This document shows positions 12,001-24,136 of a DNA stretch of 64,000 bases, one piece after another. Origin of the DNA: Sipunculus nudus. Lineage: Eukaryota; Annelida; Sipuncula; Golfingiida; Sipunculidae. A model generated the notes under the pieces. It was not told the origin of the DNA and made no database searches. It worked only from the letters and a program-made list of their open reading frames with translations. The number at the start of each line of letters is the position of its first letter. Position 1 is the stretch's first letter. The stretch lies in contig CM049308.1 of NCBI GenBank assembly GCA_026874595.1, positions 91,451,624 through 91,515,623 of the forward strand. The letters are read 5' to 3'. The position numbers and the translations under genes are program-made.

Positions 12001-13313
12001 CTTCACCGTACCACTCTGACTTCAGCGGAGACACGATGTCGCTTGTCGACTACCGGTTTCCTAGTTGTTTCATGCATCTGTGAACATAGCCTAACAGTGG
12101 CTTGAAGTATCTGCCTGAAATTTTTCATGTCCATACAACTTTGACGGTTTGTGTAATTAGTGCATGCACTCGGGTTCAAACTGTTCAGTGCTTGAATTGT
12201 ACATATACATGTCACACATGTACTTGAAAAGTAACGGTCCAGCATGGAAGCATTATACCTGATGTATATCCCATTGCACATGTTCGCATTAGGCTTGTAG
12301 CCCTTGTTTTATTTATTATTGTAAATAATACATTTTTACCCTGTTAAATTAATCTTATCATTTTATACTAGTTATAATTTACAGAAAACTGACCTGATTT
12401 CAGTCATATAATTACACACTGAGCAATACAACAAATTGTTATATACAAAAGCAGACCTCTCTATAAAGATATCAGTTTAAATATCAGGCATACAAGCATA
12501 CATTTCAAACCGTTCTCACTAAAATAAATACGCTCCCGAGGCAGCGGAAATCTTGCGCTTCCAAAGAAACAACTGATTTTCACGCTGCCTGCTTTGACCG
12601 TTTATGATACATTTTGACACCAATTGAAAAAAAAAAAACGTGCGTAAGTATCAAGCAGCAAACCAGATGCCAATATCAAACACTCGACAGGCATCCAGGC
12701 TCCGCCCATAGCTGCGCTTCATGCGCCGCTTGATGACAGTTTATGGTCGAATTTTAATTGCTCCCTCGGCATTCTCGCATCATCGACCGATTCGATTATT
12801 ACATTATGACTGTCTTAGTGTAACCATGTATCTGTTGTCTGCAGAACTGAAACCAGCCAGCGAGGTGTGCACGCAGCCTTTGTGGTTACGTTTCGTTTGA
12901 ATTACAGCTCACCGGCCGGGCATCCTATGTACCCAAGGCCCTAAGCAAACCACGTCTGGGGACATTCTCTCTGAGCCTGTGGCCTGTTCATACGGTTACC
13001 GGGGCGATGAGCTGTCACTCAAAACGAAATGAACAGCATTGGCTCCTCATAGTATTCCTCGCTTGGCTGTGTCTTCCAGCACAAGGTCTCATCTAATTGG
13101 ACAAAAATACAGTGCTCCCCTCTGGTGTAGCAATTCAGGATACGCCGTCATAACAAACAGCGCTTACGATATAGGTATAGTAGGCCTTATAGGTAAAGCG
13201 CTGTGTAAAGAGCGTAGAACATAAATTGCATTATATTTAATTCCATTACCTCTAAAAATTTGTGACGAGTGCGACAGCATGAAAACACATGTTATTTTGT
13301 AACTGAACATTTT

Positions 13314-13316
<3 letters not shown>

Positions 13317-13379
<63 letters not shown>
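13317..13379. repeat. (AT)n microsatellite
   Basis: About 62 bp of TA repeats. Confidence 0.97.
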
Positions 13380-13381
<2 letters not shown>

Positions 13382-13486
13382 GATGCAGACTCTTAAGTCT
13401 GATAGTTCGTTAAGTCATGAACTCTCGCCCGTACAGTCGCCCAAAATTGATATAAAACTACGGCGAAGAACCTATAATACCGTCAG

Positions 13487-13489
<3 letters not shown>

Positions 13490-13548
<59 letters not shown>
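13490..13548. repeat. (AT)n microsatellite
   Basis: About 58 bp of AT repeats, 110 bp from the preceding tract. Confidence 0.97.
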
Positions 13549-13552
<4 letters not shown>

Positions 13553-14644
13553 ACCTCGTATATAATAAGATAGATGGACTCATCCGCATTATTTAAAATG
13601 TTCTTTTTAACAACGGTCTTTTGGTATCAAACTTAAGTGGTATTTTTAATTAATAAAAGATAAAATATTATTTTCTAGATTATTTCTTTGCATATTTACT
13701 TATAAGTATAAATATATTCAATACATACCGACTTTGTCAACTCACACCTGTTTTGAATCTTGATTTGACTGGATTTTATAAAAGCGATATCACATGAATC
13801 AGAATATCTGGTTATTCAAGCGGTGATCTATACTTGCTATATACAATATCAATGCATAAATAACAATATAAATTTTAATGACGTTGAGTTTTAATGTTAG
13901 ATCTAAAGATTTTATTGCTTTGTCCTCTGAGCAATTACTGCTTTTCTGCTCAGACGTCGAGCCCTGCCTTTATCATTATATATAACACAGAGGCTGAAAT
14001 CATATTAAAACACCACAACTGTTAAATTAAAGGTGACAGAATATGTGTCTTGTGTCGCCCTTCGGACCTGCCACCTTTAATAGATTGGATATCTTGTTCA
14101 TTTTGCTCTAAATATGAACATTATTTGATCTGAAATTTTTCTCTGAATTTAATATTTGAAAATATATTTAACACAGGTTTGACTGTCACAGAGACCATAT
14201 ACCACACAAGTTAGCCTTAGGCAATGACATTTTCGTTTAGGTTCGCAGCTTCTGGGCCGTCATCTATAAATAAAGCCTGGGGGAGTTAGTCTGGGGATAT
14301 CAAGTGGAACCTGAAAAACCTAACGGGACCTCGTGGCTTAGCGAATTGGTGATTTTGGTAATTCTGTAGTGTGATGAACTCAGCAACTTAGTATTCAACA
14401 GAAGGCTCCGGGATTAGTACTTTGTACCGTGTGAGTTACGGCGAATACAAACACACTTCCACAGAACGGATTTTCCTCATTGCTATCACGGTGGATTTTA
14501 TGTATGTGTGAGTGTATCCCCAACCGCACATCATAATTTTATATGGCCATCATAAATGAATATAAAGAAAATTACATAAGAATACAACGCGTAGAAATAT
14601 ATTTTTCTCTCTGATAAAATTGATAACTGTGGTAAACCAACCCT

Positions 14645-14663
14645 CCCCCCCCCCCCCCCCCCC
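14645..14663. repeat. poly-C tract (19)
   Basis: Followed by GGATCAGCCACTG, close to the GGATCCGCCACTG that follows the poly-C tract at 18282. Confidence 0.95.
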
Positions 14664-15723
14664 GGATCAGCCACTGAAATGTTCATATTGAATTTGGTAT
14701 TTTTGTTATACATTTTCATATAGGATAAATAAAGCTCTGAACTTATTCATCTAAATTGGCATCTGAGTATAGTGTCTATCTGGTATGATATAAAACAATA
14801 ATATATACATTGTAATACCATGATACTAAGTAAAATAAAACCAAGTTGCTAAATCTGTATTTTGCAATTTTGAATTCAAGTAAAAAAAGTGTGAGCCGGT
14901 GTTGACAGGGGAGACCTCTGTTGGGCACAAACTCAATAATTTTTCAGACTAGGTTTGAGCTACTTATTAAAGCCACAATGTTCACAACTAGAAAGTAATC
15001 TTATCTCACATACTAGTATATACCTCCGCCAGGGTCCTGATCAAACTTTAACGTGTGCTGTCACTTTTCATCAGCTCCATGGCGGCAATTCATGTGAGCC
15101 CTGCTAGCTGGAGCAAAGGCACCCTCTAATTACAAGTGGATGTCCCTTAAATTGTCCCTTAAATAAACAATTGCCACAATGATACAGATTTCTTCAATTA
15201 TATATTACGGTGTGCAGGTAACCTTCAAACCCATCACAACTTTTCCCGTAAAATTGCTAACAGACATAGCGACTAGCCAAATAGCCGACCAACCAAATAA
15301 TTGATGACGATAAAAACCAATTACCTTTGCTAGAGATTCACATATTGTTCCCCGATTGATTAAAAGTTTGGCATGGTTGATGCCATGCATATATGCCTTG
15401 ACAAGACCCCCCCCCCCCCCCACCCCCCTTTAAATGAACAAGGCCTACAGGGCTAATGCGGTCTTGTGCAAGGGGATATACATCAGGTATAATGCTTTCA
15501 TGCTGGACCGTTACTTTTCAAGTACATGTGTGACATGTATATGTACAAGTCAAGCAATGAACAGTTTGAACCCGAGTGCATGCACTAATTACACAAACGT
15601 CACTGCTTGCGCCACAAGAACCTAAATTTCAATATGAGTCGTGTGACCAACATTTTCACAAAACTTGGTGATGCTAGCTTCTGCCATTTCTGAGTTTTTA
15701 TGTTGGTATGCTTAGGCCTACTT

Positions 15724-15935
15724 CAGAAGCGGATCCAGGGGGGGGGGGGGGTCCAGGGGGTCCGGACCCCCTCTTTTTCACCCGAAGCAACCTTTTTTAA
15801 GGCGTTTTAGACGTAATTTTGCGGCCTGGACCCCCCCTTTTCCAGACGTGATGACCTTTTTTTTTAGAATTTTCATTAGTCCTCCTGGGTTAATTGGACC
15901 CCCCCCCCTTTTCCTAAATCCTGGATCCGCCCCTG
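15724..15935. mobile_element. 212-bp hAT-like MITE with GGATCCAGG termini
   Basis: The left end CAGAAGCGGATCCAGG and the reverse of the right end CAGGGGCGGATCCAGG match at 14/16. CAGGGGCGGA-type termini are typical of hAT-superfamily elements. Flanks share TACTT, offset by one base, which is imperfect. The inside is low-complexity C/G, including a G14 tract at 15738-15751. It sits inside the right part of the large inverted repeat. Confidence 0.65.
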
Positions 15936-17373
15936 TTACTTGGCGAAATGCCTAAGTTCAAATTCCTGTAACTCGGCCAAATTTATCGAACCCCAACCAT
16001 TTGCACAAACTTAAGTGAGCTCATCTCTGGGATCATTTCTGTGAAATATTGAACAATTTAACTGAATGATTAGGGGAAGAAGATTTTCAAAGGGGTTCTA
16101 GCTTTTTCCCCGTAAAATGTAATTCGATGCAGGTGGCACCACAAAAAGTTCAATCCACAACATTTGACGTATGACTGATTCTTGCATAGCCCTGCCAGGG
16201 CTTCAGTATTTTTATTTGCCGCTAAAATGAGTAATCTAAAACTTAATTCCATATTCCTATAGACGTAACTCAGTGCCAGCTCCTATCACTTAAAAGTCGG
16301 TCAGAGGTCCGTGACGTAGTTGCATAATTTGCCGTGAGACGGGAGTTTCTGTTCCAAGCTTCGCGACACAGCATGCCCTATTTAGTTCGATGGCTCTGTC
16401 AGCGGTAGAAATTAAGTCTTTCCCATTGCATCCACTGGGCCATTCTTGCATCTCCTGTTGTTCCTGAGAAATTATGGGTGAATATACTAAAAAACCAATG
16501 ACCCCCGTACGAAAAAAGGTTGGTGCAGGTGGCGCCACCAACATTTGCATAAAATATTGTGATGAAAGCTTCAGCCGTTTCTGAGTTTGTAATTTTATAT
16601 GCTTTTTTTGGCGAAATGACCTAAGCCCAACTCGGCAACAAATCACTGAACTGGAACCATTCGAACAAACTTGAGAGAGATTGTTTCTGGAATTATTTCT
16701 TTGAAATATTGACAATTTGGCTGGACAGCTTCGGAGAAGATTTTAATTTTTTAGCTCTTTCCCTATAAAATCGAAGTCAATGCACATAGCAAAAAATAAG
16801 ATCAATCCGATTAACTTTGAAATCTGACTGATTTTCCATTTAATTTGGCGCCGCTAGCTCCTGTTGTTTTTGAGAAAGCATAAGTAAACGTATGGACGAC
16901 GTTTTTATTTAAAATTTAAAAATAAAATAAATTGATCTTTAGTACTCCAGATGACCTTGCTTATAATCTGGGGAGAGATAGGCAAATCATCTTCAAATAG
17001 CCCTCCTATATATCAGTAGCCCTCCTATACAGTGATGGATCGCGTTTCCTAGTACTAGTATATACAACTTATTCAAACCTTCGCCCGCTTTCATGCTCAC
17101 ACCCGCAGGCCACAACAATAAAACACTAAAAGGCCATGCATCACACAACATTTACAATAACAAACAGACCGGGGATCAAAGCACCTGCAGATGACTATAT
17201 TACGACGTGAGTGTGTGCTGTGGCCGACTTGACTCCTCCAACGACTCTTCGAAATCTCTGCATGCAGGGGCGTAGCCAGAGGAGGGCCGCAGGGGGCCAT
17301 GGCCCCCCCCCCCCTCCCAGGGTTGCATCCATGCAGTACTCGCCGTCCTTTCGGAATTTCACTTAATCTTATA

Positions 17374-17377
<4 letters not shown>

Positions 17378-17432
<55 letters not shown>
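17378..17432. repeat. (AT)n microsatellite
   Basis: About 55 bp of AT repeats inside the 1.1-kb TIR element. Confidence 0.97.
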
Positions 17433-17435
<3 letters not shown>

Positions 17436-18281
17436 TTAATTTGCCTTTGCTATCAGAAGGGGATCCAAAGAGGGCGCCTTCGGCGCGTGGCCCCCTGTTG
17501 AGCTGCAATATCTCTCATTTTATCCATTTCCGATTTTCGTGGTTAATTTTCGTTGTTCATATTTCTTTTTATTAATTAGCAATTTGATTTTATTTAAGTT
17601 ATCTGCAGTTTATTACTCTACAAATTCATTAGTTGAGATGAAGATATTTATGAACAGCTGCAGAACAACTGCAGAGCACCAGGCCCTTGTTTGGGTTGAC
17701 CGTGGACAATCTCATGGCTCGATCTTCGTGATCTGTGCTCTTAGGAGTCCTGTGTGCTGTCGAGACCACGGTTCCCGGTAAAATTTAGTTTAACAAAGTT
17801 TAACATAAGACATCAACAGTTATTTCACTCCCAGATTACATTTAAAAGATAATATTTTGCAAGTTATAAACGTAAATGCGCCTTTGCGCCATTGACTTTA
17901 ACATGTTGAAAACGATTGAACTTATATATCTTAATTTTGAAGAAATATAAATATTAAACATTGAAGCTCTCTACAGTTTGACCACTTACGCAAAGACATG
18001 AGGGAATAGTTTTTACGGGAACAGTATGTCCTCTTCACACATTGCATATTCAAAATATTTCCCAATATGGGGGGATACCCCCTCCCATACCCTCCCATAC
18101 CCATGTACCTAAAACAAACCTTAATAAACTATGGTTCATACTTGAGAGAAAAGAAAATATATATTTTCATACACTAAAATATATAACGTATAGTAATAAT
18201 AAAATTAAAAATAATAAATATATATACATATACACGTATATATAACAGTTTTCATAGTACCTATACGTGCATATTAGTGCT

Positions 18282-18303
18282 CCCCCCCCCCCCCCCCCCC
18301 CCC
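18282..18303. repeat. poly-C tract (22)
   Basis: One of the two longest C runs in the window. Confidence 0.95.
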
Positions 18304-18377
18304 GTTTTCGAAAATCTGGATCCGCCACTGATCATGGCCCCCTCCCTTCCCTCAATCCTGGCTACGCCCCTGGCATG

Positions 18378-19492
18378 GGACACGCTGGTGGCTGGAACCG
18401 AAACTCTTCTCTGCTTGTCTTGGTGGCATCTTCATAAAAAATGGCTCAGTCAAAATTTACGCCGAGGGAGCGCCTGGGGAACGGGCCAAAGACCCTTCTA
18501 ACTGGAGTGCTGGGAGGGCTCGAAACATCTCAAGTTAGTAGAGATGTTAGCTACAATAAAAATTAATGGGTAAGGAACTCATTTTTTATAATTGAAAACT
18601 GACTTGACTCTCATGGGAGCGACATCTGGTAGACAGGAACATAAGTAATTGAAACACGTATTTTATTTGGGCGAGTTTCAGCAGCGCGGTATATGGACTA
18701 TATATATATATATATATATATATCCAAATTATGTAAAAGGGAAATCAAGCATTTGATTTATTTAAAGTTGTTACTTTTTTTTAAGGAATGTGTATTTCGG
18801 AATATATAATAATTTATAATAAATTGAATGTAAGACCTTATGTATTTCAGGGCAGCCTCGGCACCATACTGCTTGTTTCAGGCTGGCACGTGCTGCTCCA
18901 TTGCTTTGTTGATCCCCTCCCCCTCCCCTGAAAGATGCTGGAAATATTATGGCAGAAATATTATTTTAATTTTATTTTAAAATAAAAGGCGTTCTAAAAT
19001 TCATTTAAACTTCATATGTTTTTAATTTTTATTAACAGAATAAATTAGTGGGGCAATTTATTTTGGAAAATGTGGATACAGGTTTAAGGTCAAAACTTAC
19101 TGTGACGAAATATCAGCTCTTAAGAGATTAACATTCCCGCATGGCAAATTTGTTGAATTGGTCAGGATATCTGTCTTGATGGATAGGGGAACTTAATTAT
19201 TAAGAATGTCAGAATACGTATACAGCTCAAGGGAAGTTTCGCGAGAAGTGGATTTGAATTGATAACATTAAGTAACTATAAAAATTCCAAGCATCAAAGA
19301 GACGCATATAGTGCCCGACGACATCTTGCCTCCCCCCCCCCCTATTTTTGAGAATAATATTAGCGGAAACTCGATCACACGTTTTGGAATCAGCAAGAAT
19401 ATGAAGTTCAAGGTCAAGGTCATCAAATATAGGTGTGTCAGACTTTAGGGACAAGTATGAAGTACTTCAATAGTTATGGAGTTTAGAACAAG
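18378..19492. other. intergenic stretch without recognised gene
   Basis: Contains a short (AT)n tract at 18699-18722 and a C11 tract at 19332-19342. Open frames are short with no domain signal. Confidence 0.5.
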
Positions 19493-19680
19493 CACAGATG
19501 CTTGTAGGAATCCCTATTTATAATTAAGTCTTTATATCTCCAATGTTCCTAGAGATTACAAATGACAACATTACCGTAACCGTTTTATTATCGGGTCGTT
19601 TGACCTGATTACATCGCACTATCTCTAAGAACATTGGAGATAAGAAGACATAATTATAAATAGGGATTCCAGCGCCTGTG
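19493..19680. mobile_element. 188-bp foldback element
   Basis: Two arms of over 50 nt are inverted copies. The left arm carries CACAGATGCTTG then GGAATCCCTATTTATAATTA and, further in, ATCTCCAATGTTC. The right arm is its diverged reverse complement and ends in CCTGTG. The loop is about 50 bp. It should form a long hairpin. Confidence 0.75.
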
Positions 19681-19681
19681 G

Positions 19682-19780
19682 AACAAGTGACCCAGCGGTC
19701 ACAGCGCTCAGCTGAATATTTTAAAAATTTTGCAAAAAGAGCATTTTTTTAACAAATGCAAAATTTACTTATTTCTATTG

Positions 19781-19865
<85 letters not shown>

Positions 19866-21990
19866 TGGAAAGCTAAGAGGAAATGGCCGTGCCATCTGGT
19901 GATAAACAAATACTAAATATATGTTTGACAAACTAATACTGTGCACTTACATGGACAATTTCAAAGATACAGGTGTGATCAAAGATTTCTAGAAGTATCA
20001 TTTTTCCAGCATGATGTGACAGAAATATGTGCATAATTGACCACTGGGAATGTATGAATCCCTTTCAATTATGTAATAAGGAAGAAATTGGAAGTTAAAA
20101 TATAGTTGAAGTATAATAATACACATTTAATTTATTAACTGAAATTAGTGCTGTAAACAATTAAAAAAATTCCATTTTAAAATGAGTAGAAACTAAATCT
20201 GATAAGTATATATTGCACAGTGTAATACATGAAAATTATGACCTGAAACCATTTACATGTAATAATGCAATCAGAAAACGAGTGACCAATGGGTCATGAC
20301 GCTCAGCTGACAAGCATGAGATAATGGCCTAATATTTTACAACTGTTTTCTAATTAAGAAGAAAATTATTGCAAATGTTATTAAAATTTTTGTGATGGGC
20401 ATGAAGATTTGTACGCATAATGCTCATAATTGAAGGTTTCAGGGCAAAATTTGAAAAACGAGGCATGACTGAACATTTGCTACTGTTTCAAACAGTGACA
20501 TTGATGTTTGCAGCTTGCAGAATATAAATCACCATGACCTTATTTAAGGCTTGCAAGGATCTTTTTCAGCTGAGCTAAAAAGTACATTCTAGGTCGAGAG
20601 GTTACGATTAGTGCCCAAATTTTCAATTATTCTGGGAGTTTTTATAAGCCCCATAGCCCGGATAATAAGGGTAACAAAGACCTAAATTCAGGTTTCCAAG
20701 GAGACCTTTTACGGACCTCCCAGGATGTAAAGTTAGAAGATTCAAGAGGTTACGATTTGTGCCCTGTTAAAGGTCTCAAAATAGATAAAAAAAATGGTGA
20801 TCAATGCATTAGTTGTTCAGATATTGGAGATTTCGTATCAAAACTTTTAATGCTTCTGGGGTACTTCTGAGCCCTATATAGCTCGGAGGATATGGGTACC
20901 AGAAACCTAATCTCAGGATGTCAAGGTAGAATATTTAAGTCCAATGGTTATTATTTGTGCCCTGCTTTGGTATCAATGCATTAGTTACGGTTACGATTTG
21001 TGGCCTGACGGAAAGACGATGGAAAATGACCGATCACTATAGCTAAGCATGACTGAAAGCCAGCTGCTACATTAACACAACTTGTCATCTTCTGGATTAC
21101 TCCTTGAATTACTATTTAAAAAAAAGTTTGGTAATTTTGAGTGGAAACAGTATTAAAATCAAGGAAATACAGTTCAAACAGCTACTATTAATGCTTAACA
21201 CTTGATGGGTACGGAGGGGGGGGGGGGGGCGGGGGTGATATGAGAATAACTGTACAGCAGGGGATCTCCATCAATGACCCAATACAAATCAGGTACCCCG
21301 GGATTGTGACCTCCAGTGACCAGAAATTAGCTGCCTGCAGCTTGACAGTGCAAGTGAATACAATAATGCCTCCCAGTAATTCAATAACTAGCCTAACATT
21401 TCAGATTTAAACATATAAAATACTTACATGTTCCTGCTGTGAAAATTAAAACAGCAATACTAATAATTAAAATAAATTACAAAATTCAGATCTTATTTTG
21501 GGTAGACAATTAAATCTTGATTTTATAAAGTTATAATCTTGAGAAAAAAAAGTCTATAGCTTCAACAATTATCATGTAAAGTGCATGAGAAAATATCTTT
21601 CCTGATTTTTAACAAAGTGCATAATGTTCGGGCCCATAACTTCAAGTAATAACACAATACTGACATAATTTCTGGCATGTACATAAGAAAAACATAAAGA
21701 AATATTTATGCCAATTAAGAACAAAACATTCTTGTGGTTTTGATTATAGCAGTCTTGAAGTGAAAAATAGTTTTTTTTTCATAGAAAATTGAGATTTTTG
21801 CTTGATTACTCGAAAGGACGAAGTCGCAGTGACCCAGTATTCGGTTTGGTGAAAGAACTTGGAGACAACTATAACTGTATGAATTTTGGATTCGTAGGTC
21901 CAACGGTTTCAAAAACGTGCCTTGTTAACGGACGGACGGACAAAGGACCATTACTATAGCTCAGGTGACTTATAGTCAGCTGAGCTAAAA
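19682..21990 (-). mobile_element. 2.3-kb dispersed repeat, reverse-orientation copy
   Basis: The left end is GTGACCCAGCGGTCAC..GCTCAGCTGA. The right end has GGACGGACGGACAAAGGACC then the near-palindrome TAGCTCAGGTGACTTATAGTCAGCTGAGCTA. The same ends and interior (a G14 tract with the phrase AATAACTGTACAGCAGGGGATC; the block around GACGAAGTCGCAGTGACCCAG) occur reverse-complemented at 50281-52787. A second GACCAATGGGTCAT..GCTCAGCTGA terminus at 20284 indicates an internal duplication. No coding capacity was seen. Confidence 0.7.
19782..19861. repeat. (AT)n microsatellite
   Basis: About 80 bp of AT repeats inside the 2.3-kb repeat. Confidence 0.97.
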
Positions 21991-22795
21991 CATCCTTTAT
22001 TTCCTCGGAGTTGCCTTATTGTTCATGGGCAACGTCACCAGTGTTCGGAGAGTGTAGCATTCACAACAGGAAATTATATCATCTAAAAACCAAATAGGGA
22101 TAATAAACTTCACGTGACCTTGACCTTTGACCATCTGACACCAAATCTGACTGGGTTTTTCCTTGTGTGATGGGTCACAAATGTATATATGCAGTCTGAA
22201 TCTCAATAAAGGCCGTCATGACTGGAACATGCAGGTTGTTACAGAGAAGAACAGGTTTAGCCAATTTTTTTAAAAATTGCATGCTGACTGTGATTCAAGT
22301 GTTAACTGGCATGGCCTTTTTCAGCAGTCGCAAAAAACATGCAGATTTCTCTAAATGGGCCCCATTCCCAAAACTGAGAGAAAAAATAACTATTTTATTC
22401 AGGTTTAACCTGAAAATAAAGATTACGGTAACTAGTTTTGAAAGTCCTTAGAGATTTTAAGGCTGCATAAAGGACTACATATCCAGTCTTCGTTTAGAAA
22501 CGGACCGGATCTTCTGTGGCAGAAGATAGCCATCAAGTAAACCATGGCTGGTGAGATACAATATTAATCCGTTTCGAATCGCCATTCCCGGAGATCATGG
22601 TCAAGGTCACCAGTCTTAAATTCATCTCAGAACTTTATTGACAAATGTGTACATCAAGCTTGAGAAAGAATATGCAGTGCATTAAAAGCCTTGAGAAAAA
22701 ATATGCATTGCTTTAAAAGCTATTGTGTTTTTCAAGAAGCCCTGTATTTCCACATATCTGACCTTCCAGATCCAGTTTTCGAGTTTGTTTGATTT
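21991..22795. other. intergenic stretch with repeat debris
   Basis: Holds a GTGACCTTGACCTTTGACC fragment near 22115, related to the array at 58-62 kb. Nothing else was recognised. Confidence 0.45.
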
Positions 22796-22803
22796 TCTGG
22801 TTA

Positions 22804-23263
22804 CAGTGATGTAGTCGAGTCCACATCACCCGAGTCGAGACCAATCGAGTCCGAGTCCTTCAGGTTCGAGTCCAAGTCCACCTTCTTCAAGTCAAGAGGC
22901 TTATGGAACATGAGTGTAAGTCAGAGTCCAATACAAATATTCTTTTTAAAAGAAATTTAAAAGGGGTTTTTCAGATGATCATGCAATGCATATTTTAATG
23001 ATTTAGTTTACAAGTGTTCTTTACTTGAATGTTTAATTACGTTTCGCCACAGATGCAGAACTATAACATAAATGGTATGTGTGTCTTATTTTAAATATTT
23101 TTTTTTCACCCATGCGCAAAATCTTTATATGATATGTGTTTGAGACGAGCTCGGCCTGATTTCTCGAGTCCTTACCTCCGAGTCCGAGTACAAGTCCAAG
23201 TCCAGGACCTTCGAGTCCAAGTCCGAATCCTTAAAAAAAGTTGACTTGAGTCCTACACTACTG
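22804..23263. mobile_element. 460-bp hAT-like element built of GAGTCC words
   Basis: Terminal repeats are CAGTGATGTAGTCGAGTC (left) and, reversed, CAGTAGTGTAGGACTCAAG (right). Flanking 8-mers are TCTGGTTA (22796-22803) and ACTGGTTA (23264-23271), 7/8 identical, as expected of a hAT duplication. Both ends carry many GAGTCC/GAGTCCAAGTCC words; the middle is AT-rich. Non-coding. Confidence 0.75.
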
Positions 23264-23524
23264 ACTGGTTACAACGATGGATGTTTCAGTTTTGAGGGGA
23301 ATATACACATTTTCAAACAGTCTTGCGAACATGGTGCTTAAAATCATGATTTCCCTGTGTAGCTCGCAGAATATAGCACTCTATGACCTAGTTCCGGGTT
23401 TCTACGGGGAATTACCTAGGACCTCCCTGAATGTTGAGTTTGGAGTTCCTAGATCAAACGGTAACGATGTGTGCCTTGCTAACGTTTGGTCGGATGGAAG
23501 GACAAAGACTCAACAGATGTATTG

Positions 23525-24136
23525 GAACGACACGAATGCCCCCGCTGGAAGTTAGTTAGAAAGAATCAAATGGTCAAAAGTGGGTCCACCGGGGCAAAAC
23601 GCGAACTCGATCTGTAACTGGTAATTATCTGCCCATACACCAAAATTCAGGCTAGTATCTGCAGGCATTGCGACAAAAAGTCCGTACATGTGCATTTGTC
23701 ATGAAAATTTCTATTTTTCATGGAATTTTCTATGTTCAGGAGCCTTCAAACGGTCAAAAGTAGGTCAACCGGAACAAAATGCGAACTCGATCTGTAGCTG
23801 GTCATTATCTGCCAACACACCAAAAATCTGGCTATTATCTGCAGCCATTGCGAAAAAAGTCCGTACATGTGCATTTGTCATTAAAATTTCTATTTATCAT
23901 GAAATTTTCTATGTTCAGGAGCCGTCAAGAAGTCAAAAGTAGGTCAACGGGGACGAAACGCGGACTCGATCTGTAACTGGTCATTATGTGCCCACACACC
24001 ACAAATCAGGCCAATATCTGCAGGCATTGCGAAAAAAGTCCATACAACTGTTTGATTTTCGGAATGACAGAATGACTGAATGACGGACATGGGTAAAACT
24101 ATAGGCCTATGCCCCGGCCACTTTGTGGCGGGGGCG
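23525..24136. mobile_element. dispersed repeat with three 180-bp tandem units
   Basis: Starts GAACGACACGAATGCCCCCGC and ends GGCCACTTTGTGGCGGGGGC, with GCCCCCGC/GCGGGGGC as short inverted termini. Three units begin with GTCAAAAGT(A/G)GGTC near 23573, 23754 and 23932 (periods about 181 and 178). A one-unit copy lies in SR gene 2 intron 3 at 31269-31552. Confidence 0.75.

Larger units (their letters stand above)
12301..15454. other. spacer of the large inverted repeat
   Basis: Contains two (AT)n tracts, a poly-C tract followed by GGATCAGCCACTG (14645-14676) and a poly-C tract at 15407-15421. No gene could be recognised. Confidence 0.5.
9967..16901. repeat. 6.9-kb large inverted-repeat structure
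   Basis: The left arm (9967-12300) and right arm (15455-16901) are diverged reverse complements. The outer ends pair: CGTCGTCTATACGTT at the left, and AAACGTATGGACGACG at the right. The tracts near 10385-10460 and 16440-16540 pair (TTTTTT.GTACGGGGGTCAT). The inner ends 12165-12300 and 15470-15605 pair almost perfectly around GACATGTATATGTAC. The left arm carries about 1 kb (near 10800-12120) that the right arm lacks. Both arms hold degenerate units with the phrase GGCAGGAGCTAGCATC, and the left also has about 145-bp units at 11395-12000. No transposase was seen. It may be one element with long inverted termini or two opposed insertions. Confidence 0.65.
17265..18372. mobile_element. 1.1-kb TIR element, CAGGGGCGTAGCCAG termini, GCATG duplication
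   Basis: Perfect 15-bp terminal inverted repeats (17265-17279 CAGGGGCGTAGCCAG; 18358-18372 CTGGCTACGCCCCTG) are flanked by direct GCATG (17260-17264 and 18373-18377). The terminus resembles hAT elements, although these normally leave 8 bp. Inside are an (AT)n tract (17378-17432), a C22 tract (18282-18303) and GGATCCGCCACTG (about 18317-18329), perhaps a remnant of another element. No transposase frame was seen. Confidence 0.8.

Noticed and set aside
14026-14082. Small inverted repeat AAAGGTG...CACCTTT
   Set aside because: Arms are too short and the loop has no further structure; could be chance.
16290-16715. 141-codon minus-strand frame
   Set aside because: It lies inside the right arm of the large inverted repeat; the homologous left arm has no matching frame.
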